Shown: in pieces, positions 8,434 to 16,396 of the stretch
Layout: the number at the start of each line of letters is the position of its first letter
Numbering within the stretch: the stretch's first letter is position 1
Origin: Collinsella sp. AF08-23
Lineage (GTDB): Bacteria > Actinomycetota > Coriobacteriia > Coriobacteriales > Coriobacteriaceae
DNA length: 64,000 bases
Assembly (NCBI RefSeq): GCF_003479805.1
Contig: NZ_QUHV01000001.1
Location: forward strand, 186,001-250,000
Reading direction: 5' to 3'
Position numbers and translations under genes: made by a program
The notes under the pieces: generated by a model
Database searches by the model: none
Seen by the model: the letters and a program-made list of their open reading frames with translations, nothing else
What the model was told of the DNA's origin: nothing

Positions 8434-9729
8434 ATGGGTCTTAAGCCTTCCGGATATTTGCCTCGACTGACAGATTCGATTATCGAACGGAGAATGAAGG
8501 CATTCGGCGCCGTGGAGGTTGCCGGTCCGAAGTTCTGCGGGAAAACATGGTCGAGCATGGCACAGGCGGCGAGCATAGCTCATTTGGACGATGCGGGCAC
8601 TCGTCGCATGGCGGAGCTTGACGTATCTCTAGCACTCGAAGGGCAGCTCCCCCATGTGATTGATGAATGGCAGGACGTTCCGACAGTTTGGGACGCGGTG
8701 CGGCGAAGCGTAGACGAGCATGGCAACAAGCGTGGCATGTATCTGTTGACGGGTTCCTCGACGGTCGATAAGAGTAAAGTCTCGCACAGCGGTGCAGGGA
8801 GGATAGCGACGGTCCCCATGCGCACCATGAGTTTATTCGAGAGCGGGGAGTCAACGGGGGCGGTCTCTCTTCGTGGATTGTTCGAAGGCCAGTTTGTTGG
8901 CGGTGTGGCATCGACTGATGTACGCAAGCTTGCCTATGCGATTTGCCGAGGTGGATGGCCCGCGGCGCTCGAGGGCGATGATGAACTGGTCGGAGATATC
9001 GCGGCGCAATACCTGGATGCACTATTTTCTGTGAGCGCGGTAAAGGCCGGACTTGATTCGCGCATGGCTCGGAGATGCGCATCATCGCTGGCGCGAAACA
9101 TGGGGACGTCCCTGACGTATCGCACGATGTACGCCGATTTGCATGAGGGAGTTGTGCCATCGGGTGTCGCAGCATCGTATTTTCAAAGTGAGCTCGAACC
9201 CTACGTCTCGTTTTTCGAGGACCAGTATTTTATAGAAAACCAGGTTGGCTGGGACGCTCCTATCAAATCTAAGTCCAGGATTCGCTCAAAGCCAAAACGC
9301 ACGTTTACGGATCCCTCACTGCCCGCCTCGTTGCTGGGAATGTCTCCCGAGCGCTTGTTACGCGAGACGCAGACATTCGGTACGTTATTCGAGGAGCTGT
9401 GTCTTCGTGACGTTCGCGTGTACAGCACCGCATTGGGCACAATGCCGAATCCCATCGTTTCCTATTACGGCGACGCTGACGGGCTTGAGGTGGATATTGT
9501 TGTCGAACTGCCTGATGGGAGGTGGGGGGCATTCGAGGTCAAGTTGAGCGAAGAAAAGGTGCCCGCAGCGGAGGCGAACTTGCTACGCTTGAGGGATAAA
9601 ATCGCTCGCAACCCAGCGGCGCGCAATGCAGACCCCTCGTTTTTGGCGGTGCTCGTCGGCAAGGCATCATATACGTGGAAAATGCCGAGTGGCGTCTATG
9701 TCATACCCATCACGGAGCTTGGAGCGTAG
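8434..9729 (+). CDS. AAA ATPase with C-terminal DUF4143 domain (second copy)
   Basis: A 431-residue paralogue of the protein at 184-1461. The P-loop GPKFCGKTW is at residues 31-39 and VIDEWQDVP follows as the Walker B region. The C-terminal domain contains EVDIVVELPDG and FEVKLSEEK, the D...E-x-K pattern of nuclease-like folds. The start at 8434 has GGAGGTGAT immediately upstream; an in-frame TTG at 8407 precedes that site and is rejected. The gene appears to have its own tightly controlled promoter (22-bp repeats). Family function is unresolved; neighbouring genes do not suggest a toxin or defence partner. Confidence 0.85.
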   Translation: MGLKPSGYLPRLTDSIIERRMKAFGAVEVAGPKFCGKTWSSMAQAASIAHLDDAGTRRMAELDVSLALEGQLPHVIDEWQDVPTVWDAVRRSVDEHGNKRGMYLLTGSSTVDKSKVSHSGAGRIATVPMRTMSLFESGESTGAVSLRGLFEGQFVGGVASTDVRKLAYAICRGGWPAALEGDDELVGDIAAQYLDALFSVSAVKAGLDSRMARRCASSLARNMGTSLTYRTMYADLHEGVVPSGVAASYFQSELEPYVSFFEDQYFIENQVGWDAPIKSKSRIRSKPKRTFTDPSLPASLLGMSPERLLRETQTFGTLFEELCLRDVRVYSTALGTMPNPIVSYYGDADGLEVDIVVELPDGRWGAFEVKLSEEKVPAAEANLLRLRDKIARNPAARNADPSFLAVLVGKASYTWKMPSGVYVIPITELGA

Positions 9730-9779
9730 AGTTAACCCAATTTCTGCCGATTTCGATGGTGCGAAAAGTTACCGCGCCG

Positions 9780-10427
9780 TTATCGATAACCCTCCCATAA
9801 GGGGAGGGGGAAGAGAACGTCCTCGAATTTGGCCCATTCTGCGGGATAGTCGATTTCATCCGGACGGGCAACCCAGCGCCCCTCAAGGCCGTACATCGCC
9901 GCCATGGCGCAGGAGAACGTGTCGTGCGCGTTGACCCCCTCCGGCACGCTCCATGCAATCTTCTGCTCCGGGTCGGTGATGTTCTTCGAGCGCTTATTGA
10001 AGTAGTCGTGCATTGGGCTCGCCGTGCTCATGCCCTCGGTGTTAAGCGTTTGGAACAGCATGACGAGTTCCGGCTGGTTGTTGTTCTCGGCAACGACGAG
10101 GCGGCAGTACTCGGGGATTTTCGGCTGCTGTCCCTCGAGGGCCCCGCCGGGTGCAAAGAGCGAAACATAGTCATCGGCCGATGAGCAGCGATCGTAGTAG
10201 TGTCGGATCACTTCTAGGAGCAGTCCGTGCTTGCTGCCCACGTAATGCAAGACGCCGGGCTGGCTAATGCCTACGGCATCGGCGACCGCCTGGAGGGACA
10301 TGCCGGTGTAGCCGCGCTCGTTGATAAGGCGGACGGCAGCCTGAACGATTTGGTCGAGGCGTTCCTGTGCGGCGACGCTGCGCTTCGCTGCGGTGCGCAC
10401 AGATTTTTTGGGGGATGCTTCGGTCAT
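9780..10427 (-). CDS. TetR/AcrR family transcriptional regulator
   Basis: A 215-residue repressor. A helix-turn-helix spans about residues 25-70 (IVQAAVRLINERGYTGMSLQ ... ISQPGVLHYVGSKHGLL). The C-terminal ligand domain is not assignable to a known effector. It is divergent from the MFS transporter/glycosidase/ROK operon and shares a 63-bp palindromic control region with it, so it very probably represses that operon and itself. The start codon at 10427 is preceded by a GGAG-containing stretch on the reverse strand. Confidence 0.88.
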   Translation of the reverse strand: MTEASPKKSVRTAAKRSVAAQERLDQIVQAAVRLINERGYTGMSLQAVADAVGISQPGVLHYVGSKHGLLLEVIRHYYDRCSSADDYVSLFAPGGALEGQQPKIPEYCRLVVAENNNQPELVMLFQTLNTEGMSTASPMHDYFNKRSKNITDPEQKIAWSVPEGVNAHDTFSCAMAAMYGLEGRWVARPDEIDYPAEWAKFEDVLFPLPLWEGYR

Positions 10428-10577
10428 TCGTGGTTCTCCTCAAGTGGGTGCGGGTGGGAATATGCCCGCGCCCTCCCAATGCTAGCTGAAATTCGTGCGA
10501 ATGGTTGACGCCGCACTCTGCTTTCGTGGAGAGCATATGCCGTTCACCTAGGGATTCATACCGCTTGCAGAGATAAG

Positions 10578-10640
10578 TACTTACTGAGTACTAAGTAACC
10601 TTACTATGCAGATAGCAAGTTACTTAGTACTCAGTAAGTA
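10578..10640. promoter_or_regulatory. Paired TetR-type operators
   Basis: Segments 10578-10599 and 10619-10640 are perfect 22-bp inverted repeats of each other. Each contains a near-palindrome, TTACTGAGTACTAAGTAA, broken at a single position. Two operators in opposite orientation lie 41 bp apart centre to centre, between the divergent TetR and MFS genes. Confidence 0.8.
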
Positions 10641-10767
10641 ACGTGCTGGCGCGTCCCAGATCGCAACCTCTCTCCCGATCGTCCTCGAATCCAAGGCAGA
10701 ACCCCTCCTTGTGGCTTCGAGGGTGCGACTCCTTTTGCGCATCACCACTTCGAAGGGAGCCAATCTC

Positions 10768-12063
10768 ATGGCCCAGCAGACAGCAACAGCGACGTTTGAC
10801 GAGAATGTCATTGCCCCCGACACGGGAAAGCCCATGCCGAAAACGGAGACATGGCGCTTCATGATCGGTTTCATCATCTTCGGCGTCATGTGGATGATGT
10901 CCGGCACAATCGGCTCGAACGTATTGTTCCCCGAGCGCTTTAACGGTTTGGGAATCGGTCAGCCCGAGGCGATTCTGGCGACCATGAACTCCGTCGGTTC
11001 CGTGTTCGCGCTCGTGTCGAACCTCGTGTTCGGCGCCCTTTCCGACCACTGCCACTCTCGCTTTGGCAAGCGCACGCCGTTCATCGTGGTGGGCGGCTTC
11101 ATCTGCGGTGCCGCGTTCTGGAGCACTTCGGTTGCCACCACACTTCCCATGATCGTCGCGTCGTGGTGCGTCCTCCAGATCGGTCTGAACTGCATGCTTG
11201 CGCCCGCCGTGGCGGTGCTGTCCGACCGCATCCCGCTCAATAAGCGCGGCACGCTCTCGGCGTTTTACGGCGGCGGTGCCACCGCCGGTCAGTCCGTCGG
11301 TACCATCATCGGCACGCAGTTCCTCTCCAACCCGGTCCCCGGTTTTGTGATCGGCACGGTCTCCTGGTTGCTCACCGGCATCCTCGCCATCATCATCTGG
11401 CCTCGTGAGAAGTCTGCCGCGCTGGCGGATGGCGAGAAGAAGGAGGAGCTGAACCTCGTCTCGCTCCTCAAGATGTTCGTTCCGCCCACCAAGAACTGCC
11501 GCAACTTCTACCTTGCCCTGGTCGGTCGTCTGCTCCTCATCTTTGGCTACTTCTGCGTCAATGGCTACCAGCTCTACATTCTCGAGAAGTACATCGGCTT
11601 GCCCGTTGCCGAGGCGGGAGCGGTCCTGTCTTCCATGTCCGTTGTGATCATGGTGGTCTCCCTCATCTCCTCACTGACATCGGGCGCCATATCCGACAAG
11701 ATCGGCGCGCGTAAGCCCATCATCGCGGTCGCCACCTTGCTTATCGCCGTTGGCATCGCCGCGCCGTGGATCCTCAAGTCCGTCATGGGCATGTACGGTT
11801 TCGCACTGCTCGCCGGTCTGGGCTACGGCATCTACTCCTCCGTTGACCAAGCGCTGAACGTTGACGTTCTCCCAAGCAAGGAAGAAGCTGGCAAGGACCT
11901 CGGCATCCTGAACATCGCCAACACCATCGGCCAGATTCTTGGACCCATTGTCACATCGTCCATCGTGGTCGCCACCGGCTCCTACTTCATGGCCTTCCCC
12001 GTCGCGATCGTTCTTGTCGTGGTTGGCTTCGTCTTCATCGCGCTCATCAAGGGCGTCAAGTAA
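10768..12063 (+). CDS. MFS transporter, sugar-symporter (GPH/SLC45-like)
   Basis: A 431-residue protein with about 12 predicted membrane segments. The loop after TM2 reads DHCHSRFGKRTPFI, the classic D-x4-G-(K/R)-R-x-P motif of glycoside/cation symporters. The N terminus is a ~35-residue cytoplasmic tail. The start at 10768 has GAAGGGAG eight bases upstream; the upstream in-frame ATG at 10711 lacks this. First gene of an operon with a DUF5060/DUF4038 glycosidase and a ROK kinase, so it presumably imports the glycoside these enzymes process. Likely TetR-regulated. Confidence 0.85.
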   Translation: MAQQTATATFDENVIAPDTGKPMPKTETWRFMIGFIIFGVMWMMSGTIGSNVLFPERFNGLGIGQPEAILATMNSVGSVFALVSNLVFGALSDHCHSRFGKRTPFIVVGGFICGAAFWSTSVATTLPMIVASWCVLQIGLNCMLAPAVAVLSDRIPLNKRGTLSAFYGGGATAGQSVGTIIGTQFLSNPVPGFVIGTVSWLLTGILAIIIWPREKSAALADGEKKEELNLVSLLKMFVPPTKNCRNFYLALVGRLLLIFGYFCVNGYQLYILEKYIGLPVAEAGAVLSSMSVVIMVVSLISSLTSGAISDKIGARKPIIAVATLLIAVGIAAPWILKSVMGMYGFALLAGLGYGIYSSVDQALNVDVLPSKEEAGKDLGILNIANTIGQILGPIVTSSIVVATGSYFMAFPVAIVLVVVGFVFIALIKGVK

Positions 12064-12075
12064 ATCCTGGAGATA

Positions 12076-12105
12076 CGCCCGGGGAGCTCAAGGTTGCCCC
12101 GGGCG
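12076..12105 (+). other. Intercistronic hairpin in glycosidase operon
   Basis: CGCCCGGGG at 12076-12084 pairs perfectly with CCCCGGGCG at 12097-12105. No T-run follows, so it is more likely an RNA-processing or stabilising hairpin, or a leaky attenuator, than a full terminator. Confidence 0.5.
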
Positions 12106-12140
12106 CCTGTAGATTGATCATTCCAAAATGGGAGGAAACC

Positions 12141-13676
12141 ATGAAGTCTGTAGAGCAGTATAAGGTCTTTAAGCTGGAGCTAGAGGGCGCCGCCGAGGGC
12201 AATCCGTATGTCGACGTGACGTTTGGCGCTCGTTTTGAGCGCGCTGACGGCGGGGATGTCGTGGACGTGCCCGGATTCTACAAGGGCGATGGCACCTATG
12301 GGGTCAACTTCATGCCCGGAAGCGCCGGCGCGTGGAACTACACCACGTATTCCAGCGACTCCGCCCTCAACGGGGTGCAGGACTCGTTCGAGGTGACGCC
12401 GGCGAACGGGGACAACCACGGTCGCGTGCTTCGCGCCCGTGACGTTCTCCCGCGCGAGGCCCCGTTCAGCACGGAGAACGACTTCACTTTCGCCTATGAG
12501 GACGGTACGCGCTACCTGCCCTTCGGCACCACGTGCTACGCCTGGACCAACCAGGACGAGGAGCTCCAGGAGCAGACGCTCGAGACCCTGTCCCACGCCC
12601 CGTTCAACAAGATCCGCATGTGCATCTTCCCCAAGTTCTACGACTACAACGTGGACGATCCGGCGATGTACGCGTTCGAGGGCTCCAAGGGGGCGTTCGA
12701 CCACACCAAGTTCTACGAGCCGTTTTGGGAGAACCTGGAGAAGCGCGTCGCCCAGCTCGACGAGCTTGGCATCCAGGCGGACATCATCCTGCTGCACCCG
12801 TACGACAAGCCCGAGGACTGGGGCTTCTCTCGCATGACCAGAGATGAGGACGTCTTCTATCTCACGTATGCGGTGCGTCGCCTTGCCGCCTACAAGAACG
12901 TGTGGTGGAGCCTTGCGAACGAATGGGACCTCCTGCCTTGGAAGCCGGCGGAGGATTGGGACCTGTACGCCCGCATCGTCATGGCCAACGACCCGTATGG
13001 CCACCTGCGCTCGATTCACAACTGCCGCGAGATCTTCGACCACAGCCATCCCTGGATCACCCATGTGAGCTGGCAGCGCTGCGATTTGCAGCGCACCGCC
13101 GAGTGCGTGGTCGACCTGCGCGCCCAGTACGGCAAGCCGGTGATCGTCGACGAGGTCGGCTACGAGGGCAACATCAACTGGGGCTGGGGCAACCTCACCG
13201 CCGAGGAAGAGGTTCGTCGGTTCTGGGAGGGCTGCCTGCGCGGCGGCTATGTGACCCACGGCGAGACCTATGTCGACCGCGGTCCCAAGCTCTGGTGGGC
13301 GCACGGCGGCAAGCTGTACGGCGACTCGCCCGAGCGCATCGCGTTTTGCCGCTCCTATATGGAGTCGCTGCCGAGCGGCATGGATTGGGTCCCCGACGAG
13401 ATCAGCGTGATTGACGGAACCTTCACCTGGGACGTGACGTGCATGGCCGATTCCATGGGCAAGGGCACCGATGACGTCCTCATGTACTTCGGTTTCTTCC
13501 GCCCGGCGTATCGCGAGTTCACCGGAGACGAGGGCAAACGCTACAAAGTTGATATCATCGACACGTGGAATATGACCGTCGAGACCCTGCCGCAGACGTT
13601 TGAGGGTGCGTTCCGGATCGACCTGCCCAGCCGCCAGTACATGATGCTGCGCGTGCGCACGGTCGAGGCGGAGTAG
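12141..13676 (+). CDS. DUF5060/DUF4038/DUF5605 glycoside hydrolase
   Basis: A 511-residue cytoplasmic glycosidase. Residues 1-85 form the DUF5060 Ig-like domain, ~100-400 a DUF4038-type TIM barrel, and ~420-511 the DUF5605 beta domain. Catalytic candidates are the Asn-Glu pair in WSLANEWDLLP (acid/base) and the Glu in VIVDEVGYEG (nucleophile), as in clan GH-A enzymes. GGGAGG lies six bases before the ATG at 12141. It sits between the MFS importer and a ROK sugar kinase, which suggests import, hydrolysis and phosphorylation of one glycoside. Substrate unknown. Confidence 0.85.
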   Translation: MKSVEQYKVFKLELEGAAEGNPYVDVTFGARFERADGGDVVDVPGFYKGDGTYGVNFMPGSAGAWNYTTYSSDSALNGVQDSFEVTPANGDNHGRVLRARDVLPREAPFSTENDFTFAYEDGTRYLPFGTTCYAWTNQDEELQEQTLETLSHAPFNKIRMCIFPKFYDYNVDDPAMYAFEGSKGAFDHTKFYEPFWENLEKRVAQLDELGIQADIILLHPYDKPEDWGFSRMTRDEDVFYLTYAVRRLAAYKNVWWSLANEWDLLPWKPAEDWDLYARIVMANDPYGHLRSIHNCREIFDHSHPWITHVSWQRCDLQRTAECVVDLRAQYGKPVIVDEVGYEGNINWGWGNLTAEEEVRRFWEGCLRGGYVTHGETYVDRGPKLWWAHGGKLYGDSPERIAFCRSYMESLPSGMDWVPDEISVIDGTFTWDVTCMADSMGKGTDDVLMYFGFFRPAYREFTGDEGKRYKVDIIDTWNMTVETLPQTFEGAFRIDLPSRQYMMLRVRTVEAE

Positions 13677-13696
13677 CCGCGCTGCCGCGGCTCGAG

Positions 13697-13739
13697 GCGG
13701 CCCTCGTTCGGGCGCATCGCGCGCTCGCACGGGGGCCGC
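13697..13739 (+). other. Intercistronic hairpin before ROK gene
   Basis: GCGGCCC near 13697 can pair with GGGCCGC near 13733, with further internal pairing. No T-run follows. It may modulate expression of the downstream kinase. Confidence 0.35.
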
Positions 13740-13778
13740 ATGTCTTATGCGGGTGGTACGTAGAAGAAGGGAAAAGGG

Positions 13779-14696
13779 ATGGACGAGTTTTTCGGTATCG
13801 ATATCGGCGGAACGAGCGTTAAGTGGGCGGTCCTTGGCGAGGATTTCTCCATTCGTGAGCGTGGGTCTATTCCAACGGATTTCTCCACGGCGGACGATGC
13901 GGTTGCGGCCCTCATGGCGATCGTCGAGCCGTACGCGGACCGCGTGCGGGCGATCGGCGTGAGCGCCCCCGGTGGCATTTACGAGGACGACCCGGATGGT
14001 GTGATTCATCGCGGTGGCGCGCTTACCTATATGGACGGTTGTCCGCTGGGCAAGTTGCTGCGCGAGCGCTTCGACATGCCCGTCGTGGTGAACAACGACG
14101 GCAAGTGCTGCGCGTTGGGTGAATACGCCGCGGGCGCCTTGCGTGGGACCTCGGTCGGCGTGGTCCTGGCGATCGGGACGGGCATTGGCGGAGGCATCGT
14201 CATCGACGGACGCGTGCTGCGCGGCGCGAATTGCTTTGCGGGCGAATTCAGCTTCCTTCGCAACGATGTGCAGGCTCCGGTCTCCATGGAGAACATCTTT
14301 GCTGGTACGGGTGGTTGGCGTGCGCTTGCGGAGATGGTCCTTGCCGAGAAGGGTCTGAAGGACGACGGGACGGTCGACGGCCGCAAGGTGTTTGAGTGGA
14401 TCGCCGACGGCGACGTCGATGCGCAGCGTGGGCTCGATCGATATGCGCTCATGTTCGATAACATGCTCGTCAATCTCCAAGCGGTCATCGACCCGGAGGT
14501 GTTCGCCATCGCAGGTGGCATTAGCTGCCATCCGGAGCTCATCGACGCGCTCGAGGCTCAGATGCCCCGCGCGGTCGAGGGCTTTGTCGGCCCGCTGGCG
14601 GGATTCCCCACCCCGCGTGTACGCGTTGCCCAGCTCGGAAACGACGCGAACCTATACGGTGCCGTTCAAGAGGCAATGCGTCTGGCGCGGCCTTAG
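13779..14696 (+). CDS. ROK family sugar kinase
   Basis: A 305-residue kinase. The N-terminal phosphate motif FGIDIGGTSVKWA, the VNNDGKCCALGEY active-site segment and the AIGTGIGGGIV ATP-binding motif are all present. The cysteine-rich zinc motif CGxxGCxE of many ROK proteins is absent; the equivalent stretch reads GEFSFL. No DNA-binding domain is attached, so this is a kinase rather than a ROK repressor. It probably phosphorylates the monosaccharide released by the preceding glycosidase. The ribosome site is a GAAGGGAAAAGGG stretch before the ATG. Confidence 0.88.
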   Translation: MDEFFGIDIGGTSVKWAVLGEDFSIRERGSIPTDFSTADDAVAALMAIVEPYADRVRAIGVSAPGGIYEDDPDGVIHRGGALTYMDGCPLGKLLRERFDMPVVVNNDGKCCALGEYAAGALRGTSVGVVLAIGTGIGGGIVIDGRVLRGANCFAGEFSFLRNDVQAPVSMENIFAGTGGWRALAEMVLAEKGLKDDGTVDGRKVFEWIADGDVDAQRGLDRYALMFDNMLVNLQAVIDPEVFAIAGGISCHPELIDALEAQMPRAVEGFVGPLAGFPTPRVRVAQLGNDANLYGAVQEAMRLARP

Positions 14697-14854
14697 CACC
14701 ATGGTGGACTCGTGTATCGCGAAACATCTGTGCAGTTAGGGTGCACCGGGGTGCATAACGCCGCCTGTGCGGCCGCGGCGACCGCGTATGGTTGCCAACA
14801 GACCGCTCAGTGGTAAAACCGTTGACCAAGTCGTGTATGTGCGGCACTATTGCA

Positions 14855-14889
14855 ACGGGCGTCGGCATGTGCCGGCGTCCGTCTTTTTT
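14855..14889 (+). terminator. Strong terminator directly upstream of the LacI ribosome site
   Basis: ACGGGCGTCGGC at 14855-14866 pairs with GCCGGCGTCCGT at 14871-14882, with a few mismatches. Six T residues follow at 14884-14889, and the LacI Shine-Dalgarno begins two bases later. It ends the MFS-glycosidase-ROK operon or acts as an attenuator in the LacI leader. Confidence 0.65.
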
Positions 14890-14901
14890 ACGGGAGGGAA
14901 T

Positions 14902-15921
14902 ATGGCCGCCAAGGTGACGCTCAAGGAAATCGCCCAGGAGGTGGGATTGTCCCCCTCGGCCGTGTCTTTGGTTCTCAACGACCGTCCGTGCCGCATCTCC
15001 GAGGAGAACCGCAAGCGGATCAAAGAGGTCGCGGCACGCAAGCGCTACGTTCCCAACCAGATCGCCCGTAGTTTGGTTATGCAGCAATCGCGCACGTTCG
15101 GCCTGATCGTACCGAATATCGAGAGCCGTTTCTTCTCGTCGCTCGCCCGCAACCTGGAGGTCAGGTGCCGCGAGCGGGGGTACGCCCTCTTCATCATGAA
15201 TTCCGATGTGTCCTCCGAGCATGAGGAAGAGATCGTGCGCCTGCTGGTCAATCGCGGCGTGGATGGCCTGATGTTGGTGACGGCGCATGAGATCGATGCC
15301 GATGAGCAGCTCGTCGAGAGCCTCGCATCTCTGCCGGTGCCCCTGGTGATGGTGGACCGTTTTATCGAGGGCGTGAACTGCGATAGGGTTCGCTTCGACA
15401 GTGAGCTTGGCGGGTTTCTCGCCACCGACTGCCTGCTGCAACAGGGCCATACGCGCATCGCATGCCTGGTCAACACCTCCTCGAACACCGGCAACGCGCG
15501 CCTGACGGGGTATCGTCGCGCGCTTGAGTCCCACGGTGTTCCCGTGGATGATTCCCTGGTGTTCGAGAGCGACTACTATATCGCCGACGGCGCGGCAGCG
15601 ACCGAGCGGGTGCTCGACACCGACGCGACGGCGATCTTCGCGAGTTCGGACAACATCGCTCTTGGTGCGTTGAAATGCCTGTATGCGCATGGCAAGCGCG
15701 TGCCGCGCGATTATTCGCTCGTGAGCTACGACAACTCCGCTGCGGACGCCCTGTTCGAGCCGGCGTTGACGGCGATTGAGCAAAACGTCTCGAAGCTCGC
15801 CGACAACGCGATGGAGCTGCTGTTCTCCCGAATCGGGGAGGGCGCCGACCGCGCATTCGAGGACCGCGTGCTGGCTCCGCGCCTGGTATGCCAGGCAAGT
15901 GTCGCGCCGATTGCTGGTTAG
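14902..15921 (+). CDS. LacI family transcriptional regulator
   Basis: A 339-residue regulator. The N-terminal helix-turn-helix (VTLKEIAQEVGLSPSAVSLV) and hinge helix (VPNQIARSLV) are followed by a periplasmic-binding-protein-like sensor domain starting at TFGLIVPNI. The start at 14902 has GGGAGGG upstream. It lies between the glycosidase operon and phosphoketolase; the gene after it has two LacI-type operators, making xfp its best candidate target. Effector unknown. Confidence 0.9.
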   Translation: MAAKVTLKEIAQEVGLSPSAVSLVLNDRPCRISEENRKRIKEVAARKRYVPNQIARSLVMQQSRTFGLIVPNIESRFFSSLARNLEVRCRERGYALFIMNSDVSSEHEEEIVRLLVNRGVDGLMLVTAHEIDADEQLVESLASLPVPLVMVDRFIEGVNCDRVRFDSELGGFLATDCLLQQGHTRIACLVNTSSNTGNARLTGYRRALESHGVPVDDSLVFESDYYIADGAAATERVLDTDATAIFASSDNIALGALKCLYAHGKRVPRDYSLVSYDNSAADALFEPALTAIEQNVSKLADNAMELLFSRIGEGADRAFEDRVLAPRLVCQASVAPIAG

Positions 15922-16291
15922 CCGCGACCCGTGCGCGCCATTCGTCGCGCTTCGATACTGCTTCGATGCATGTAAAGACGAAGATTGGCCGGCTTTGGGG
16001 CGAATTCTGACCGAAAAGAGGGGTCATTATTTAAAAAGTGAGGGGTTTATTTTCCCCGGGCGAGTAGAGTGCCGTTTTTGGCATCTGTTTCCCAAGCTTT
16101 TGATGCAAATTCGGTCGTTGTACTTTGCCTGTGCGTATAAACCCCACACATATTAAATAGAGACACTCCTCTCGATGGTTCGGGCTGGACAAAGATTGGC
16201 CGTGGGCACGTGAGGGCAGCTCTCCCGTACCATATCCAATCAAATTCCCAACAGGGTAAACATTAACAAACAGAATTAAAAAGATTTAGAA
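15922..16291. other. Intergenic stretch with no recognised gene
   Basis: No coding potential or known RNA was recognised. CGAGTAGA followed five bases later by GTTT resembles a stretch in the palindrome at 55159-55276, which may hint at a shared repeat, but the match is short. The last ~60 bases are AT-rich and lead into the xfp operators. Confidence 0.4.
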
Positions 16292-16326
16292 AAAACGTTT
16301 TATCAGTTCTGATAAAACGTTTTATC
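16292..16326 (+). promoter_or_regulatory. Paired LacI-type operators upstream of xfp
   Basis: GATAAAACGTTTTATC at 16311-16326 is a perfect 16-bp palindrome with the central CG typical of LacI operators. A second AAAACGTTTTATC at 16292-16304 lies exactly 22 bp away centre to centre. Together 16292-16323 is itself a perfect palindrome. The adjacent LacI gene is the obvious candidate regulator. Confidence 0.75.
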
Positions 16327-16396
16327 GTTTACACTCGGCTTAACGATATTCGAAGGGCGGGAACGGTGTCCCGTCTTTGCGTGGGAGGAACAAGCC

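Noticed and set aside
10578..10640. Terminal inverted repeats of an insertion sequence
   Set aside because: The arms are only 19 bp apart and lie exactly between divergent tetR and its likely target, so operators explain them better.
12180..14531. 783-codon reverse-strand frame spanning the glycosidase and ROK genes
   Set aside because: It crosses two well-supported forward genes and their intergenic hairpin; the composition is that of an antisense frame.
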